Origin: Nocardioidaceae bacterium SCSIO 66511
Lineage (GTDB): Bacteria; Actinomycetota; Actinomycetes; Propionibacteriales; Nocardioidaceae
Length of the DNA: 64,000 bases
Assembly (NCBI GenBank): GCA_023100825.1
Contig: CP095846.1
Coordinates: forward strand, 1,550,001-1,614,000
Direction of reading: 5' to 3'
The position numbers and the translations under genes are program-made. Below the pieces are notes generated by a model. The model saw nothing but the letters and a program-made list of their open reading frames with translations. It was not told the DNA's origin and ran no database searches. Of the stretch, positions 7,756 to 15,550 are shown one piece after another; the stretch's first letter is position 1, and every line of letters starts with the position of its first letter.

Positions 7756-8895
7756 TCAGTTGGTGCGGCGGTAGTCAGCGATCGCCGCCAGGGCGGCTTC
7801 GACGTCGGTTGTGTCGTTGTAGTAGTGGAACGAGAGCCGCAGCACGTCGCCTCGCGGGCTGCCGACGATGCGGCGCTGCTTCAGGTACGCGCTCAATGCC
7901 TCGGGATCGGTGTCGCGCAATGCGACCTGCGGCCCTCGGCGGTCGTCGTCCGACGGCGATGCGAGTGATTCACCGGCGGCCTGCAGCCCGCTGCTGAGTT
8001 GGGCGCCGAGCTCGGTCACATGGGTACGTACGGCCTTGGCGTCGAGATCGGCGAGCAGCCGCAACCCCGCGACGGCGCCGTACGCCGACGGCACCGACGG
8101 CGTGCCCGACTCGAACCGGCGGGCGTCGGTCGGATAGTCGAGGTTGCGTGGGTCGAACTCGAACGGGTCACGGCGGCCGAACCAGCCCGTCGCGGGCGGG
8201 TCGACCTCGTCGTCGAGTCCGCCGCGTACGTACAGGAACGCGATTCCGGAGATTCCGAGGAGGTACTTCAGCGCGCCGCAGACGAGGTAGTCGCAGTCGA
8301 GGTCGGCGACGTCGACCGGCTCCGTTCCGAGGCTCTGGTACGCATCGACGAACACCTTGGCGCCGTGCCGATGTGCTTCGGCGGCGACTTCCTTGACCTC
8401 GAAACGGTATCCGTTGCGGTAAGAGGTCAGCGGCACGGACACCAGTGCGGTGTCGGGCCCGACGGCTGCGGCGAAGTCGTCGGCTCCGACGCGGCCGTCA
8501 TGCTCCTGCGCGTACGCGATCTGGGCGCCGCGATCTCGCTGTGCGAGCCAGACATGGCCGATCGAGGGGAACTCGAGATCGGTCGTGACGAGCCCCGATC
8601 GCGTCGTCCAGTCCTGTGTCGACGCCACCTGGTACGCGCCCGCCGACGCAGACGGGACGACGGCGATCTCGTCCGGAGTCGCGCCGATGAGATCGGCGAA
8701 CATGGCCCGGGCCTGCTCGACCTTGCCCATCCACAGGTCCCACGGCGCGCCGAACTCTCGGATGGTGTGCTGGAACTCGAACAGCTCGCCGCTGAGCTGA
8801 TCTGAGAATGCGCCCTGGCTGCAGCTCGCGAGGTGCACAGTGTCGCCAAGGGCGGGGAAGTTGCGCCGGAAGTCTGCGGGGCTCGGGTGGTCCAT
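7756..8895 (-). CDS. Class-V aminotransferase-fold PLP enzyme (kynureninase-like)
   Basis: 379 residues with the class-V PLP fold: VVPSASAGAYQVAS (phosphate-binding region, about 80-92), Asp184 in VFVDAYQSLG pairing with the cofactor nitrogen, and Lys210 in CGALKYLLG as the Schiff-base lysine, followed by a GTPSVPSAYGAVAGLRLL segment. Kynureninases, cysteine desulfurases and isopenicillin-N epimerases share this fold. The cyclase neighbour makes a kynureninase-like C-C cleavage or a related elimination worth testing. It lies 12 bases after the regulator gene and has an AGAAGAGG ribosome site. Reaction is inferred. Confidence 0.82.
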   Translation of the reverse strand: MDHPSPADFRRNFPALGDTVHLASCSQGAFSDQLSGELFEFQHTIREFGAPWDLWMGKVEQARAMFADLIGATPDEIAVVPSASAGAYQVASTQDWTTRSGLVTTDLEFPSIGHVWLAQRDRGAQIAYAQEHDGRVGADDFAAAVGPDTALVSVPLTSYRNGYRFEVKEVAAEAHRHGAKVFVDAYQSLGTEPVDVADLDCDYLVCGALKYLLGISGIAFLYVRGGLDDEVDPPATGWFGRRDPFEFDPRNLDYPTDARRFESGTPSVPSAYGAVAGLRLLADLDAKAVRTHVTELGAQLSSGLQAAGESLASPSDDDRRGPQVALRDTDPEALSAYLKQRRIVGSPRGDVLRLSFHYYNDTTDVEAALAAIADYRRTN

Positions 8896-8907
8896 GGGTA
8901 CCTCTTC

Positions 8908-9474
8908 TCAGTAGCTCGGCGGGGTGATCGCCAGGGTGAAGCGGGTTGGTTCATCGCCGTCGTTGACATAGCGATGGGGGAGACGGGAGTCGAAGTAGCA
9001 GGAGTCGCCGGGCCCGAGGCGCTTCTGCTCGCCGCTCACCTCGACGACGAGCGTGCCTGTCGTGACGACGACGCATTCCTCCGACGGGTGCGCCCATGCA
9101 TCCTCCGAGGAGCTGCCGCCCGGTTGGAGGACGCCCTCGAGCAGCTCGAGCCGCCCGGAGCCGGGGGAGAGGCGTTCGTACGTCAACGCGCCGTGCGGTG
9201 AACGGATCGACATTCGCGAGTCCGCGCGTACGATCGCGACGTCTTCGGGTTCTGCGTCGGCGAAGAAGTCGAACAAGGGCGTGTTCAGGACCTTCGCGAT
9301 CGCGCGCAGCGTCTGCAGGCTCGGATCGGTCAGGCCGCGCTCGACCTGGCTGATCAGCCCGGCGGAGTGGCCCGAACGGGTCGCGAGCTCGCGTACGGAG
9401 AGCCCGCGTTCATCGCGCGCCCGGCGGATCCGCGCACCGACGGCCGGACCCGCGCCGCCCGTTTCGTCGCCCAT
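8908..9474 (-). CDS. XRE-cupin transcriptional regulator
   Basis: 188 residues in two parts. An N-terminal helix-turn-helix (about 14-68) contains LSVRELATRSGHSAGLISQV and a C-terminal cupin (about 105-185) contains HPSEECVVVTTGTLVVEVSG and DSCYFDSRLPHRY. Such proteins (SutR/PuuR-like) usually sense a small ligand in the cupin and control an adjacent catabolic operon. It is the first gene of the six-gene minus-strand operon. TGAAC/GTTCA half-sites sit between its promoter and start codon, which suggests autoregulation. Ligand unknown; likely an operon substrate. Confidence 0.88.
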   Translation of the reverse strand: MGDETGGAGPAVGARIRRARDERGLSVRELATRSGHSAGLISQVERGLTDPSLQTLRAIAKVLNTPLFDFFADAEPEDVAIVRADSRMSIRSPHGALTYERLSPGSGRLELLEGVLQPGGSSSEDAWAHPSEECVVVTTGTLVVEVSGEQKRLGPGDSCYFDSRLPHRYVNDGDEPTRFTLAITPPSY

Positions 9475-9491
9475 ATCTGCGCTCCCTGCGA

Positions 9492-9552
9492 TGAACGGTG
9501 TTCAATGTGGGTGAACATGTGCAGCGTAGGCAGACGTCTATAGCAAAGTCAA
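9492..9552 (-). promoter_or_regulatory. Promoter and operator of the XRE-cupin operon
   Basis: On the minus strand TTGACT (9547-9552) and TACGCT (9523-9528) are spaced 18 bases apart. Downstream of the -10 lie three half-sites: TGAAC (9492-9496), GTTCA (9500-9504) and TGAAC (9512-9516). They form TGAAC-N3-GTTCA and TGTTCA-N7-TGAACA palindromes, suitable for a dimeric repressor blocking initiation or early elongation. Confidence 0.6.
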
Positions 9553-9558
9553 CGGTCG

Positions 9559-10392
9559 TCACGAATGCGCTATGTGGTGGCCGTCGAGCCAGCGCTCCAT
9601 GAGTGCGCAGAAGTCAGCCGGACGCTCCATCGACGGCAGGTGTGCAACGTCGTCCCAGTCGACCCGACGCGCGCCGGTGATGCCCTCGACCACGCGTCGT
9701 GCGGCGTCGTGGATCGCATCGAGGTCGAGCGTGCCGAGGAGAACCAGCGTCGGTACGCGGATCTCGGAGAGACGCTCGAGCGCAGGCGGATCGAGCTCAT
9801 GCTCGACGATCTCGTCCCAGTCGTCGGTCAGCTCGAATGCGCGGCACTGCATCTGCCGCACGAGCTCGCGGACCGCGGGGTCGACCTGGTCGGGCTCGCG
9901 ACGGGGGCTATCGACCCACCAGCGCACGTCGGCGTCGGCTGCGGCGTCGAGGTCGCCCGCCTCCAGTGCAGCGTCCTCGGCCTCGACGAATGCGTGCAGC
10001 TCCGGCTGCTCCTCGGCAGTTGCGTCCGGGATCAGCGATCCGCCGGGAGCGGTGAGCAGCAGCGAGCGTACGAGCTCGGGGTGGGTCAGTGCGACCTCGA
10101 CGGCGACCCCGGCTCCGAATGATGCACCCACCAGATCGCACGACTCGATTCCGGCGTCGGAGAGGGTCGCGACGACGTCGGCGATCGGGTCGAGTGCGTC
10201 GTCGGGACGGGTCACGGACTCGCCGAATCCGCGCAGATCGAGTCGGAGCACCTGGCGCTCGGCGGTGAGAGCGGACCACTGGGGGTCCCACATGCGTCGG
10301 TCAGCGATGCCGGCGTGGATCAGTACGAGCGGTGTCGTATGACGGGGTCCGGCGTGGTCGTATGCGATCCCGGTCGTTGTGAAGGTCGTCAT
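9559..10392 (-). CDS. Alpha/beta hydrolase
   Basis: 277 residues. Seen: the oxyanion-region LVLIHAGIADRRMWDPQW, LRLDLRGFGES, the nucleophile elbow GASFGAG (serine in LVGASFGAGVAVE), and a late catalytic His in WDDVAHLPSMERP, with an Asp in LVLLGTLDLDAIHD as the probable third residue. It fits the peptidase-S33/haloperoxidase-like group that hydrolyses esters, lactones or C-C bonds. ATG 10392 is chosen because homology-like sequence begins there, although the frame stays open upstream. It lies just outside the XRE-cupin promoter on the same strand and appears to be a separate unit. Substrate unknown. Confidence 0.85.
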   Translation of the reverse strand: MTTFTTTGIAYDHAGPRHTTPLVLIHAGIADRRMWDPQWSALTAERQVLRLDLRGFGESVTRPDDALDPIADVVATLSDAGIESCDLVGASFGAGVAVEVALTHPELVRSLLLTAPGGSLIPDATAEEQPELHAFVEAEDAALEAGDLDAAADADVRWWVDSPRREPDQVDPAVRELVRQMQCRAFELTDDWDEIVEHELDPPALERLSEIRVPTLVLLGTLDLDAIHDAARRVVEGITGARRVDWDDVAHLPSMERPADFCALMERWLDGHHIAHS

Positions 10393-10444
10393 CGGGAACC
10401 AACCAAGCAGGTCGCGACCGTCGGCACAACGCGATATCCGCGGC

Positions 10445-10786
10445 TCAGCGGCGGCGCTCCCTCGGCGGCAGCGAACGGGCGTACTCGACCCCGCGGTGGA
10501 CCCATGCCGCCAGCGCGGACTCGGCCTCGAGCTGCTGCGTAGACACCTCGACCCAGCCACGCATGCGCCGGCCGCCCATGACCGCTGCAACGCCTTCGCC
10601 GGCGGCGACCAGCTCCTCGGCGTCGGCCGGGCTCATCCGGACGAGCATGTCGTCGGAGCCGATCGCGACCGCCATGTTGCCGCCGATCAGGAATGCCAAC
10701 CCGCCGAACATGCGCTGCTCGCTCACCCGTGACTCTGCGCCGAGCAGCGCTCGCACCCGGTCGGAGAGATCCTCGTCGTACGCCAT
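10445..10786 (-). CDS. TfoX N-terminal-domain protein
   Basis: 113 residues covering one TfoX/Sxy N-terminal domain: SEQRMFGGLAFLIGGNMAVAIGSDDMLVRM matches the family's RKMFGG core. The domain is widespread as a stand-alone protein in actinobacteria, where its role is not established; in gamma-proteobacteria TfoX activates competence genes. The start ATG is placed by a TACTGT -10 (10794-10799) seven bases upstream, implying a leaderless message. No operon partner is evident. Confidence 0.83.
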   Translation of the reverse strand: MAYDEDLSDRVRALLGAESRVSEQRMFGGLAFLIGGNMAVAIGSDDMLVRMSPADAEELVAAGEGVAAVMGGRRMRGWVEVSTQQLEAESALAAWVHRGVEYARSLPPRERRR

Positions 10787-10793
10787 GCCCGTG

Positions 10794-10799
10794 ACAGTA
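10794..10799 (-). promoter_or_regulatory. Leaderless -10 for the TfoX-like gene
   Basis: TACTGT on the minus strand, then seven bases, then the ATG at 10786. No ribosome binding site is present between them. Confidence 0.5.
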
Positions 10800-10822
10800 C
10801 GCGCCGCCGCCGACAGGGTCGC

Positions 10823-11524
10823 TCAGTCGACCAGCTCGCCGCCTGCGCGTACCCAGCGCGCCAGCCCGCCGTCGATGCGAGCGGCAGTACGCCCGGACTC
10901 CAGCAGCGCACGGACAGCACGCGCAGATGCGAAGCAGTACGGCCCCTCGCAATACGCGATGACGTCTGCTCCGGCCGGTACCTCGTCGATCCGCCGGTGG
11001 AGCTCGCTCTGCGGTATCGACACGGCACCTGGTAGATGGCCCCGTGCGTACTCCGAGGCCGGGCGTACGTCGATCAGGATCGTGCTGCCGTCGGTGAGTC
11101 GGCGCTGGAGATCGTCGACGCTCACCCGCTCCATGGATCCCGGGTACGTATGGAGCCGGTCGAGCTCGACCCGCAGCCCGGACAGGCGTTCCTCGGCGAA
11201 CGCCTGGAACCCGCCGAGAAACGTCGAGACCGACGGATCCGCTAGTCGGTAGTGCACGCGTACGCCCTCGCGTCTGGTCGCGACCAGCTGGCTCGCCCGG
11301 AGCTGTTGCAGCTGCGCCGAAGTGTTCTTGACGGGCAGTGATGCGGCGCTCGCGAGCTCCTCGACCGTGTGCTCGCCCTGTTCGAGCAGGTCGAGCAGTC
11401 GGATGCGGATCGGGTTCGACAGTGCCTTGCCGAGTCGGGCGAGCTGCTCGTAGACCTCGTCGTCCCAGTGCAGGTTGTCGGGGTCGAAGCCTTCGGGTTC
11501 ACTGCCGTGCGCCGACGTGCTCAT
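10823..11524 (-). CDS. ArsR-family regulator fused to a rhodanese domain
   Basis: 233 residues. An N-terminal winged helix of ArsR type (about 20-105) includes LSNPIRIRLLDLLEQGEHTVEELA. A rhodanese domain (about 135-230) has the active loop YCEGPYC with Cys192 as the persulfide cysteine. Such fusions probably sense sulfur or redox state. The ATG at 11524 has a GGGAGG site and lies 26 bases inside the end of the upstream MFS gene, so the two are coupled. A CTAA/TTAG palindrome at the operon promoter is a likely autoregulatory site. The sensed compound is unknown. Confidence 0.88.
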   Translation of the reverse strand: MSTSAHGSEPEGFDPDNLHWDDEVYEQLARLGKALSNPIRIRLLDLLEQGEHTVEELASAASLPVKNTSAQLQQLRASQLVATRREGVRVHYRLADPSVSTFLGGFQAFAEERLSGLRVELDRLHTYPGSMERVSVDDLQRRLTDGSTILIDVRPASEYARGHLPGAVSIPQSELHRRIDEVPAGADVIAYCEGPYCFASARAVRALLESGRTAARIDGGLARWVRAGGELVD

Positions 11525-12920
11525 GGTGATTCCTCCCGACCGAGATGGCATGGACGGCGATCACGATGCCGAGTCCCGCCAGCGCAGCGTAGCCGAAGCC
11601 GAGGAGTCGAGCAGATCCCAGCGTCTCGGGTCCGCCCGCGGTGACCAGTACGCCGGCGAGCGCCGAGCCGAACGTGTTGGCGATGAGCTGGACGGTGTTG
11701 ATCCCCGCGGCCGCCTTCTGTGCCTCTTCCGGATCCGGTGTGCTCGCCAGCGCCGCGGGGATCCATGCACCGAAGGCCATGCCGATTCCAGAGCCCGCCA
11801 CGATCAAGGCGACGAACCACAGACCGATCCGCACAGCGCCGGCGTCGTCGGCTTGGAGCGCGGCGTACGCGGCGAGTCCGACGGCGAGCGACAACGGGCC
11901 GCCGACTCGCAGTGCGTTCACGGTTCGCTCGCGGTCAATACCGCTGGTCGCGATCTGGGCTGCGCTCCAGCCCCACGACAGCGAGGCGCCGAGCAGTCCG
12001 GCGCCGAGCGGAGACAGCCCGCCGAGGCGCTGACCGAAGAGCGGCAGGAAGGCCTCCGAGGTGGAGCCGATCGCGAGGATCGCGAGGCTCAGGTAGATCC
12101 ACATCAGTGGTCCGCGGCGGTAGGTCACTGCCGGCAGGATGCGTACGTCCGATCCTCGCTCGCGAAGGATGAAGCCGAGCACCAAGAGCACCGCGACCAC
12201 CATCAGGCCGCCGCGAAGCGCACCGGAGTCGACGATCGACGACAGGCTGATCGCGGTCGTGGCAAGCGCCAGCAGGATCAGTGCGCCGACGGCGACGGAG
12301 CTGCGTGAACTCGATCCGGCGACGGCGGGAAGGGAGCGTTGGGCGAGCCAGGCGATCACGAGTGCGGCAACGGCGAGCAGGACGAACGCGTACCGCCACG
12401 CTCCGAGCTCGGCGAACAGTCCGCCGATGATCGGTCCGGTCACGTTGCCGACTCCCCACATCGCCGACATCAGTCCGAACGCGCGCTTCCACAGGCGTTC
12501 CGGCAAGGCCTGTCGTACGACTGCGAAGCCCAGACCGGCGAGCAGGCCGCCGCCGAGGCCTTGCAGGGTCCGTCCGCTCAGCAGGACCGGCATCGTCGGC
12601 GCGAGCGCTGCGGCGACACTTCCGGCCCCGAACAGCAAGAGTGCGACGTGGTACGCGCGGCGCGCACCGCGACCGGTCAGCAGTCCGCTGACGAGCATCG
12701 AGCTGAACACCGCCGCGATCAGGAAGGTGGTCATCGCCCAGGCGTAGAACTGTTCGCCGCCGATGTCGTCGACGGCGTTGGGGAGCAAGCTGGTCGTCAC
12801 GTACACGTTGGTCGAGAACAGGGCCACGCCGCCGGCGAAGACCGTCACCGCGGCGCGGTTGTCGCGGTTGAACAGCTCGCGCCAAGAGCCGCCGCGTTCC
12901 GAATGATCGCTAAGAGTCAT
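11499..12920 (-). CDS. MFS transporter (DHA2-like)
   Basis: 473 residues with about twelve to fourteen transmembrane helices. MFS features include the loop after helix 2 (SGLLTGRGARRAYH) and a LQGLGGGLLAGLGFAVVRQALPERLWKRAFGLMSAMWGVGNVTGP stretch around helices 4-5, seen here in several parts. It most likely exports a small hydrophobic or toxic compound by proton exchange. It is the first gene of a two-gene operon with the ArsR-rhodanese regulator, so its substrate may be linked to sulfur or metal stress. The specific substrate cannot be read from sequence. Confidence 0.85.
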   Translation of the reverse strand: MTLSDHSERGGSWRELFNRDNRAAVTVFAGGVALFSTNVYVTTSLLPNAVDDIGGEQFYAWAMTTFLIAAVFSSMLVSGLLTGRGARRAYHVALLLFGAGSVAAALAPTMPVLLSGRTLQGLGGGLLAGLGFAVVRQALPERLWKRAFGLMSAMWGVGNVTGPIIGGLFAELGAWRYAFVLLAVAALVIAWLAQRSLPAVAGSSSRSSVAVGALILLALATTAISLSSIVDSGALRGGLMVVAVLLVLGFILRERGSDVRILPAVTYRRGPLMWIYLSLAILAIGSTSEAFLPLFGQRLGGLSPLGAGLLGASLSWGWSAAQIATSGIDRERTVNALRVGGPLSLAVGLAAYAALQADDAGAVRIGLWFVALIVAGSGIGMAFGAWIPAALASTPDPEEAQKAAAGINTVQLIANTFGSALAGVLVTAGGPETLGSARLLGFGYAALAGLGIVIAVHAISVGRNHHEHVGARQ

Positions 12921-12923
12921 GAT

Positions 12924-12955
12924 CTAAGGATCTTTAGACTATCGGCAAATGTCAA
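12924..12955 (-). promoter_or_regulatory. Promoter with ArsR-type operator
   Basis: On the minus strand TTGACA (12950-12955) is followed after 17 bases by GATCCT as -10. The -10 lies inside CTAAGGATCTTTAG (12924-12937, plus-strand reading), a near-perfect palindrome with CTAA/TTAG arms. A regulator bound there would block the polymerase. The downstream ArsR-rhodanese protein is the obvious candidate. Confidence 0.55.
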
Positions 12956-12973
12956 TCCCTGGCCGGCGCCGAA

Positions 12974-13021
12974 GTACGGAGTCCCGCCGATCAGGGTCGC
13001 TCTATCGGCGGGACTCCGTAC
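12974..13021. repeat. Perfect 18-bp inverted repeat in a divergent intergenic region
   Basis: Arms 12974-12991 (GTACGGAGTCCCGCCGAT) and 13004-13021 are perfectly complementary around a 12-base loop. It lies between the divergent MFS and mreB genes, where no transcript should end. It is followed by neither a T-run nor an obvious promoter. It could be a strong RNA hairpin, a protein-binding site or a dispersed palindromic repeat. Confidence 0.7.
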
Positions 13022-13109
13022 CTCGACGCGAGCGTCGGAGCAGTCCCACTCGTCACATGCGTCACCGCCGGCCCGTGCGTGTCGCCCGAGATTCCGGGGT
13101 TACGCGGCT

Positions 13110-13115
13110 TAGCCT
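13110..13115 (+). promoter_or_regulatory. Leaderless -10 for mreB
   Basis: TAGCCT, then six bases, then the ATG at 13122. The message for the elongasome operon is predicted to start at the start codon. Confidence 0.5.
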
Positions 13116-13121
13116 GACGGC

Positions 13122-14147
13122 ATGGCCAACAGTCTCATCGGACGGGACATGGCCGTGGACCTCGGCACCGCGAATACTCTCGTGTACGTCCGGGGCCGCG
13201 GCGTGATGCTCAACGAGCCGTCCGTCGTCGCGCTCAACGCGCAGACCCGCGAGCTGCTCGCCGTCGGGACCGAGGCGCGACGGATGCTCGGGCGTACGCC
13301 CGAAGCGATCACCGCGATCCGCCCGCTCAAGGACGGCGTGATCGCCGACTTCGAGTCGACCGAGCAGATGCTGCGGAACTTCATCCGGCAGGTCCACCGC
13401 CGCCGCTACCTGGCCAAACCACGCCTCGTCGTCTGCGTGCCGAGCGGTATCACCTCGGTCGAGCAGCGTGCCGTCAAGGAGGCCGGGTACGAAGCGGGCG
13501 CCCGGCAGGTCTACATCGTCGAGGAGCCGATGGCCGCCGCGATCGGCGCCGGGCTGCCCGTGCACGAGGCGACCGGCAACATGATCGTCGACGTCGGCGG
13601 GGGTACGACCGAGGTCGCCGTGATCTCGCTCGGCGGCATCGTCACCAGCATGTCCGTTCGTACGGCCGGCGACGAGCTCGATCAGGCGATCATCTCGTGG
13701 TTCAAGAAGGAGTACTCGCTGATGCTCGGCGAGCGGACCGCCGAGGAGATCAAGGTTGCGGTCGGATCTGCGTTCCCGCTCGCCGACGAGCCCGAGGCCG
13801 AGATCCGCGGCCGCGACATGATCAGTGGACTCCCTCGTACGGTCTCGGTCTCCAGTGCCGAGGTGCGCCAGGCGATGGAGGAGTCGCTCCACGACATCAT
13901 CGACGCCGTACGTACGACTCTCGACAAGACGCCGCCCGAGCTGGCCGGCGACATCATGGACCGCGGTCTCGTGCTCACCGGCGGCGGCGCGCTCCTGCGC
14001 GGACTCGATGAACGTCTGCGGCACGAGACCGGGATGCCCGTGCATCTCGCGGACGACCCGCTGCACTCGGTCGCGATGGGCGCAGGCAAATGCGTCGAGG
14101 AGTTCGAGGCACTGCAGCAGGTACTCGTCTCCGAGCCCAGACGGTAG
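13122..14147 (+). CDS. mreB: Rod shape-determining protein MreB
   Basis: 341 residues, full length for MreB. Actin-fold motifs: phosphate-1 loop AVDLGTANTLVYV (about 9-21), phosphate-2 loop MIVDVGGGTTEVAVIS (about 154-169) and the adenosine region LTGGGALLRGLDERL (about 285-299). It forms membrane-bound filaments that guide lateral wall synthesis. It heads the mreBCD-mrdA-rodA cluster. MreB presence argues against mycobacteria and corynebacteria and fits Nocardioidaceae or streptomycetes. Confidence 0.97.
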   Translation: MANSLIGRDMAVDLGTANTLVYVRGRGVMLNEPSVVALNAQTRELLAVGTEARRMLGRTPEAITAIRPLKDGVIADFESTEQMLRNFIRQVHRRRYLAKPRLVVCVPSGITSVEQRAVKEAGYEAGARQVYIVEEPMAAAIGAGLPVHEATGNMIVDVGGGTTEVAVISLGGIVTSMSVRTAGDELDQAIISWFKKEYSLMLGERTAEEIKVAVGSAFPLADEPEAEIRGRDMISGLPRTVSVSSAEVRQAMEESLHDIIDAVRTTLDKTPPELAGDIMDRGLVLTGGGALLRGLDERLRHETGMPVHLADDPLHSVAMGAGKCVEEFEALQQVLVSEPRR

Positions 14148-14151
14148 ACCG

Positions 14152-15033
14152 ATGCGCAACCTACGAGACGACGAACGGTCGCGGACGGTCCTCGCCCTGC
14201 TCGTGCTCGCGTCGATCAGCCTGATCAGTATCGACGCGGGGTCGGGTGACGACTCGCCGGTCGACCCCGTACGCACGGCTACCGGCACGGTCGTCGGACC
14301 CGTTCAGTCCGGCTTCTCCGCGGCGACCCGGCCGCTGAGCGACCTCGGCGACACCTTCACCTCCGATGAAACGCTGCGCGACCGCAACGACGCGCTGGAG
14401 AAGGAGAACGCCGAGCTGAAGTCGCGTCTGCGCAGTGCCGGAGCCGACAGCGCACGTACGAGCGAGCTCCAGCGAGTCAACCGGGTGACGCGCGACGCCG
14501 GCTTCGACACGGTCAACGCGAACGTCGTCGGCTACGAGTCCGCGCAGTCTTTCGGGCGCACCGTCACCATCGACGAAGGTTCCAACTCAGGAATCGCAAC
14601 CGATATGACGGTGCTCGAGTCCGACGGGCTGGTCGGCCGGGTGATCGATGTATCGCCCGACAACGCCACGGTCTTGTTGATCATCGACTCCGAATCGGTT
14701 GTCGGCGGCCGGCTGGGTGCATCGATGGAGCTCGGTTTCCTCACCGGCGACGGAGACCTGTCGGGTGACGCTCGGCTGCGGATGGCCGCCCTCGACAAGA
14801 CCGCGAAGCCGAAGAAGGGCGACTCCGTTGTGACGTGGGGGTCGCGCAAGGGCGTCCCGTACGTCGCGGGCGTACCGATCGGAGAGGTCGTCGAGGTCGA
14901 TGACGACCCACGTAACCAGTCGAGCGCGGCCGTGGTCGAGCCGTACGTCGACTTCTCCTCGCTCGATGTCGTCACCGTCGTCGTCGGCTCGGGCGCGGGC
15001 AACGACAAGACAGAGGCGGCAGGGGAGGAGTAG
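14152..15033 (+). CDS. mreC: Rod shape-determining protein MreC
   Basis: 293 residues from ATG 14152, four bases after the mreB stop; an upstream open extension is a shadow of mreB. It has one N-terminal membrane helix (about 12-28), a coiled coil (LRDRNDALEKENAELKSRL, about 70-100) and a beta-rich extracytoplasmic domain with VVGYESAQSFGRTVTIDEGS and VLESDGLVGRVIDV. The tail is acidic and ends TEAAGEE. MreC links MreB filaments to PBP2 and RodA outside the membrane. Confidence 0.93.
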   Translation: MRNLRDDERSRTVLALLVLASISLISIDAGSGDDSPVDPVRTATGTVVGPVQSGFSAATRPLSDLGDTFTSDETLRDRNDALEKENAELKSRLRSAGADSARTSELQRVNRVTRDAGFDTVNANVVGYESAQSFGRTVTIDEGSNSGIATDMTVLESDGLVGRVIDVSPDNATVLLIIDSESVVGGRLGASMELGFLTGDGDLSGDARLRMAALDKTAKPKKGDSVVTWGSRKGVPYVAGVPIGEVVEVDDDPRNQSSAAVVEPYVDFSSLDVVTVVVGSGAGNDKTEAAGEE

Positions 15034-15037
15034 GCGG

Positions 15038-15550
15038 ATGGCTCGTGCTGCCGTAGCCCTCGGGCTCGTCATCGTCGCGCTGACCCTGCAGGTCGGTCTG
15101 TTCGCGCAGCTGTCGATCTCCGGCGTCGTACCGAACCTCGCCCTGCTCGTCGTCATCGGCGCGGCGATCGTACGCGGACCTCAGTACGCCACGATCCTCG
15201 GATTCGTGGCCGGGCTTCTCGTCGACCTCGCACCTCCGGCCGACCACGTCGCCGGACGCTGGGCACTTGCGTTCGTGGTCGCCGGCTACCTCGCCGGTCT
15301 GGTACGCCGCGATGCCGAGGAGTCGGCTGTCGCCGCGGTCGCAACCGTCGCCGGCTGCTCCTTCGTCGCCACCTCGGTGTTCGCCCTCAGCGGCCTGCTT
15401 CTCGGTGACGACGGCGTCACGGTTGCCCGGGTGTTCACAGTCGTACCACTCGCCGTGCTCTACGACGTGATCCTCGCGCCGCTCGTGATGCCCCTAGTCA
15501 TCGCCGCATTCCGCAAACTCGATCCACGCCCGCTGGAGGCGGTGCGATGA
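15038..15550 (+). CDS. mreD: Rod shape-determining protein MreD
   Basis: 170 residues from ATG 15038, preceded by GGGGAGGAG. About five transmembrane helices are visible, with LLVVIGAAIVRGPQYATILGF and a VDLAPPADHVAGRWALAF loop that match MreD. It is the integral-membrane partner of MreC in the elongasome. Its TGA overlaps the ATG of mrdA (ATGA), so translation is coupled. Confidence 0.9.
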   Translation: MARAAVALGLVIVALTLQVGLFAQLSISGVVPNLALLVVIGAAIVRGPQYATILGFVAGLLVDLAPPADHVAGRWALAFVVAGYLAGLVRRDAEESAVAAVATVAGCSFVATSVFALSGLLLGDDGVTVARVFTVVPLAVLYDVILAPLVMPLVIAAFRKLDPRPLEAVR

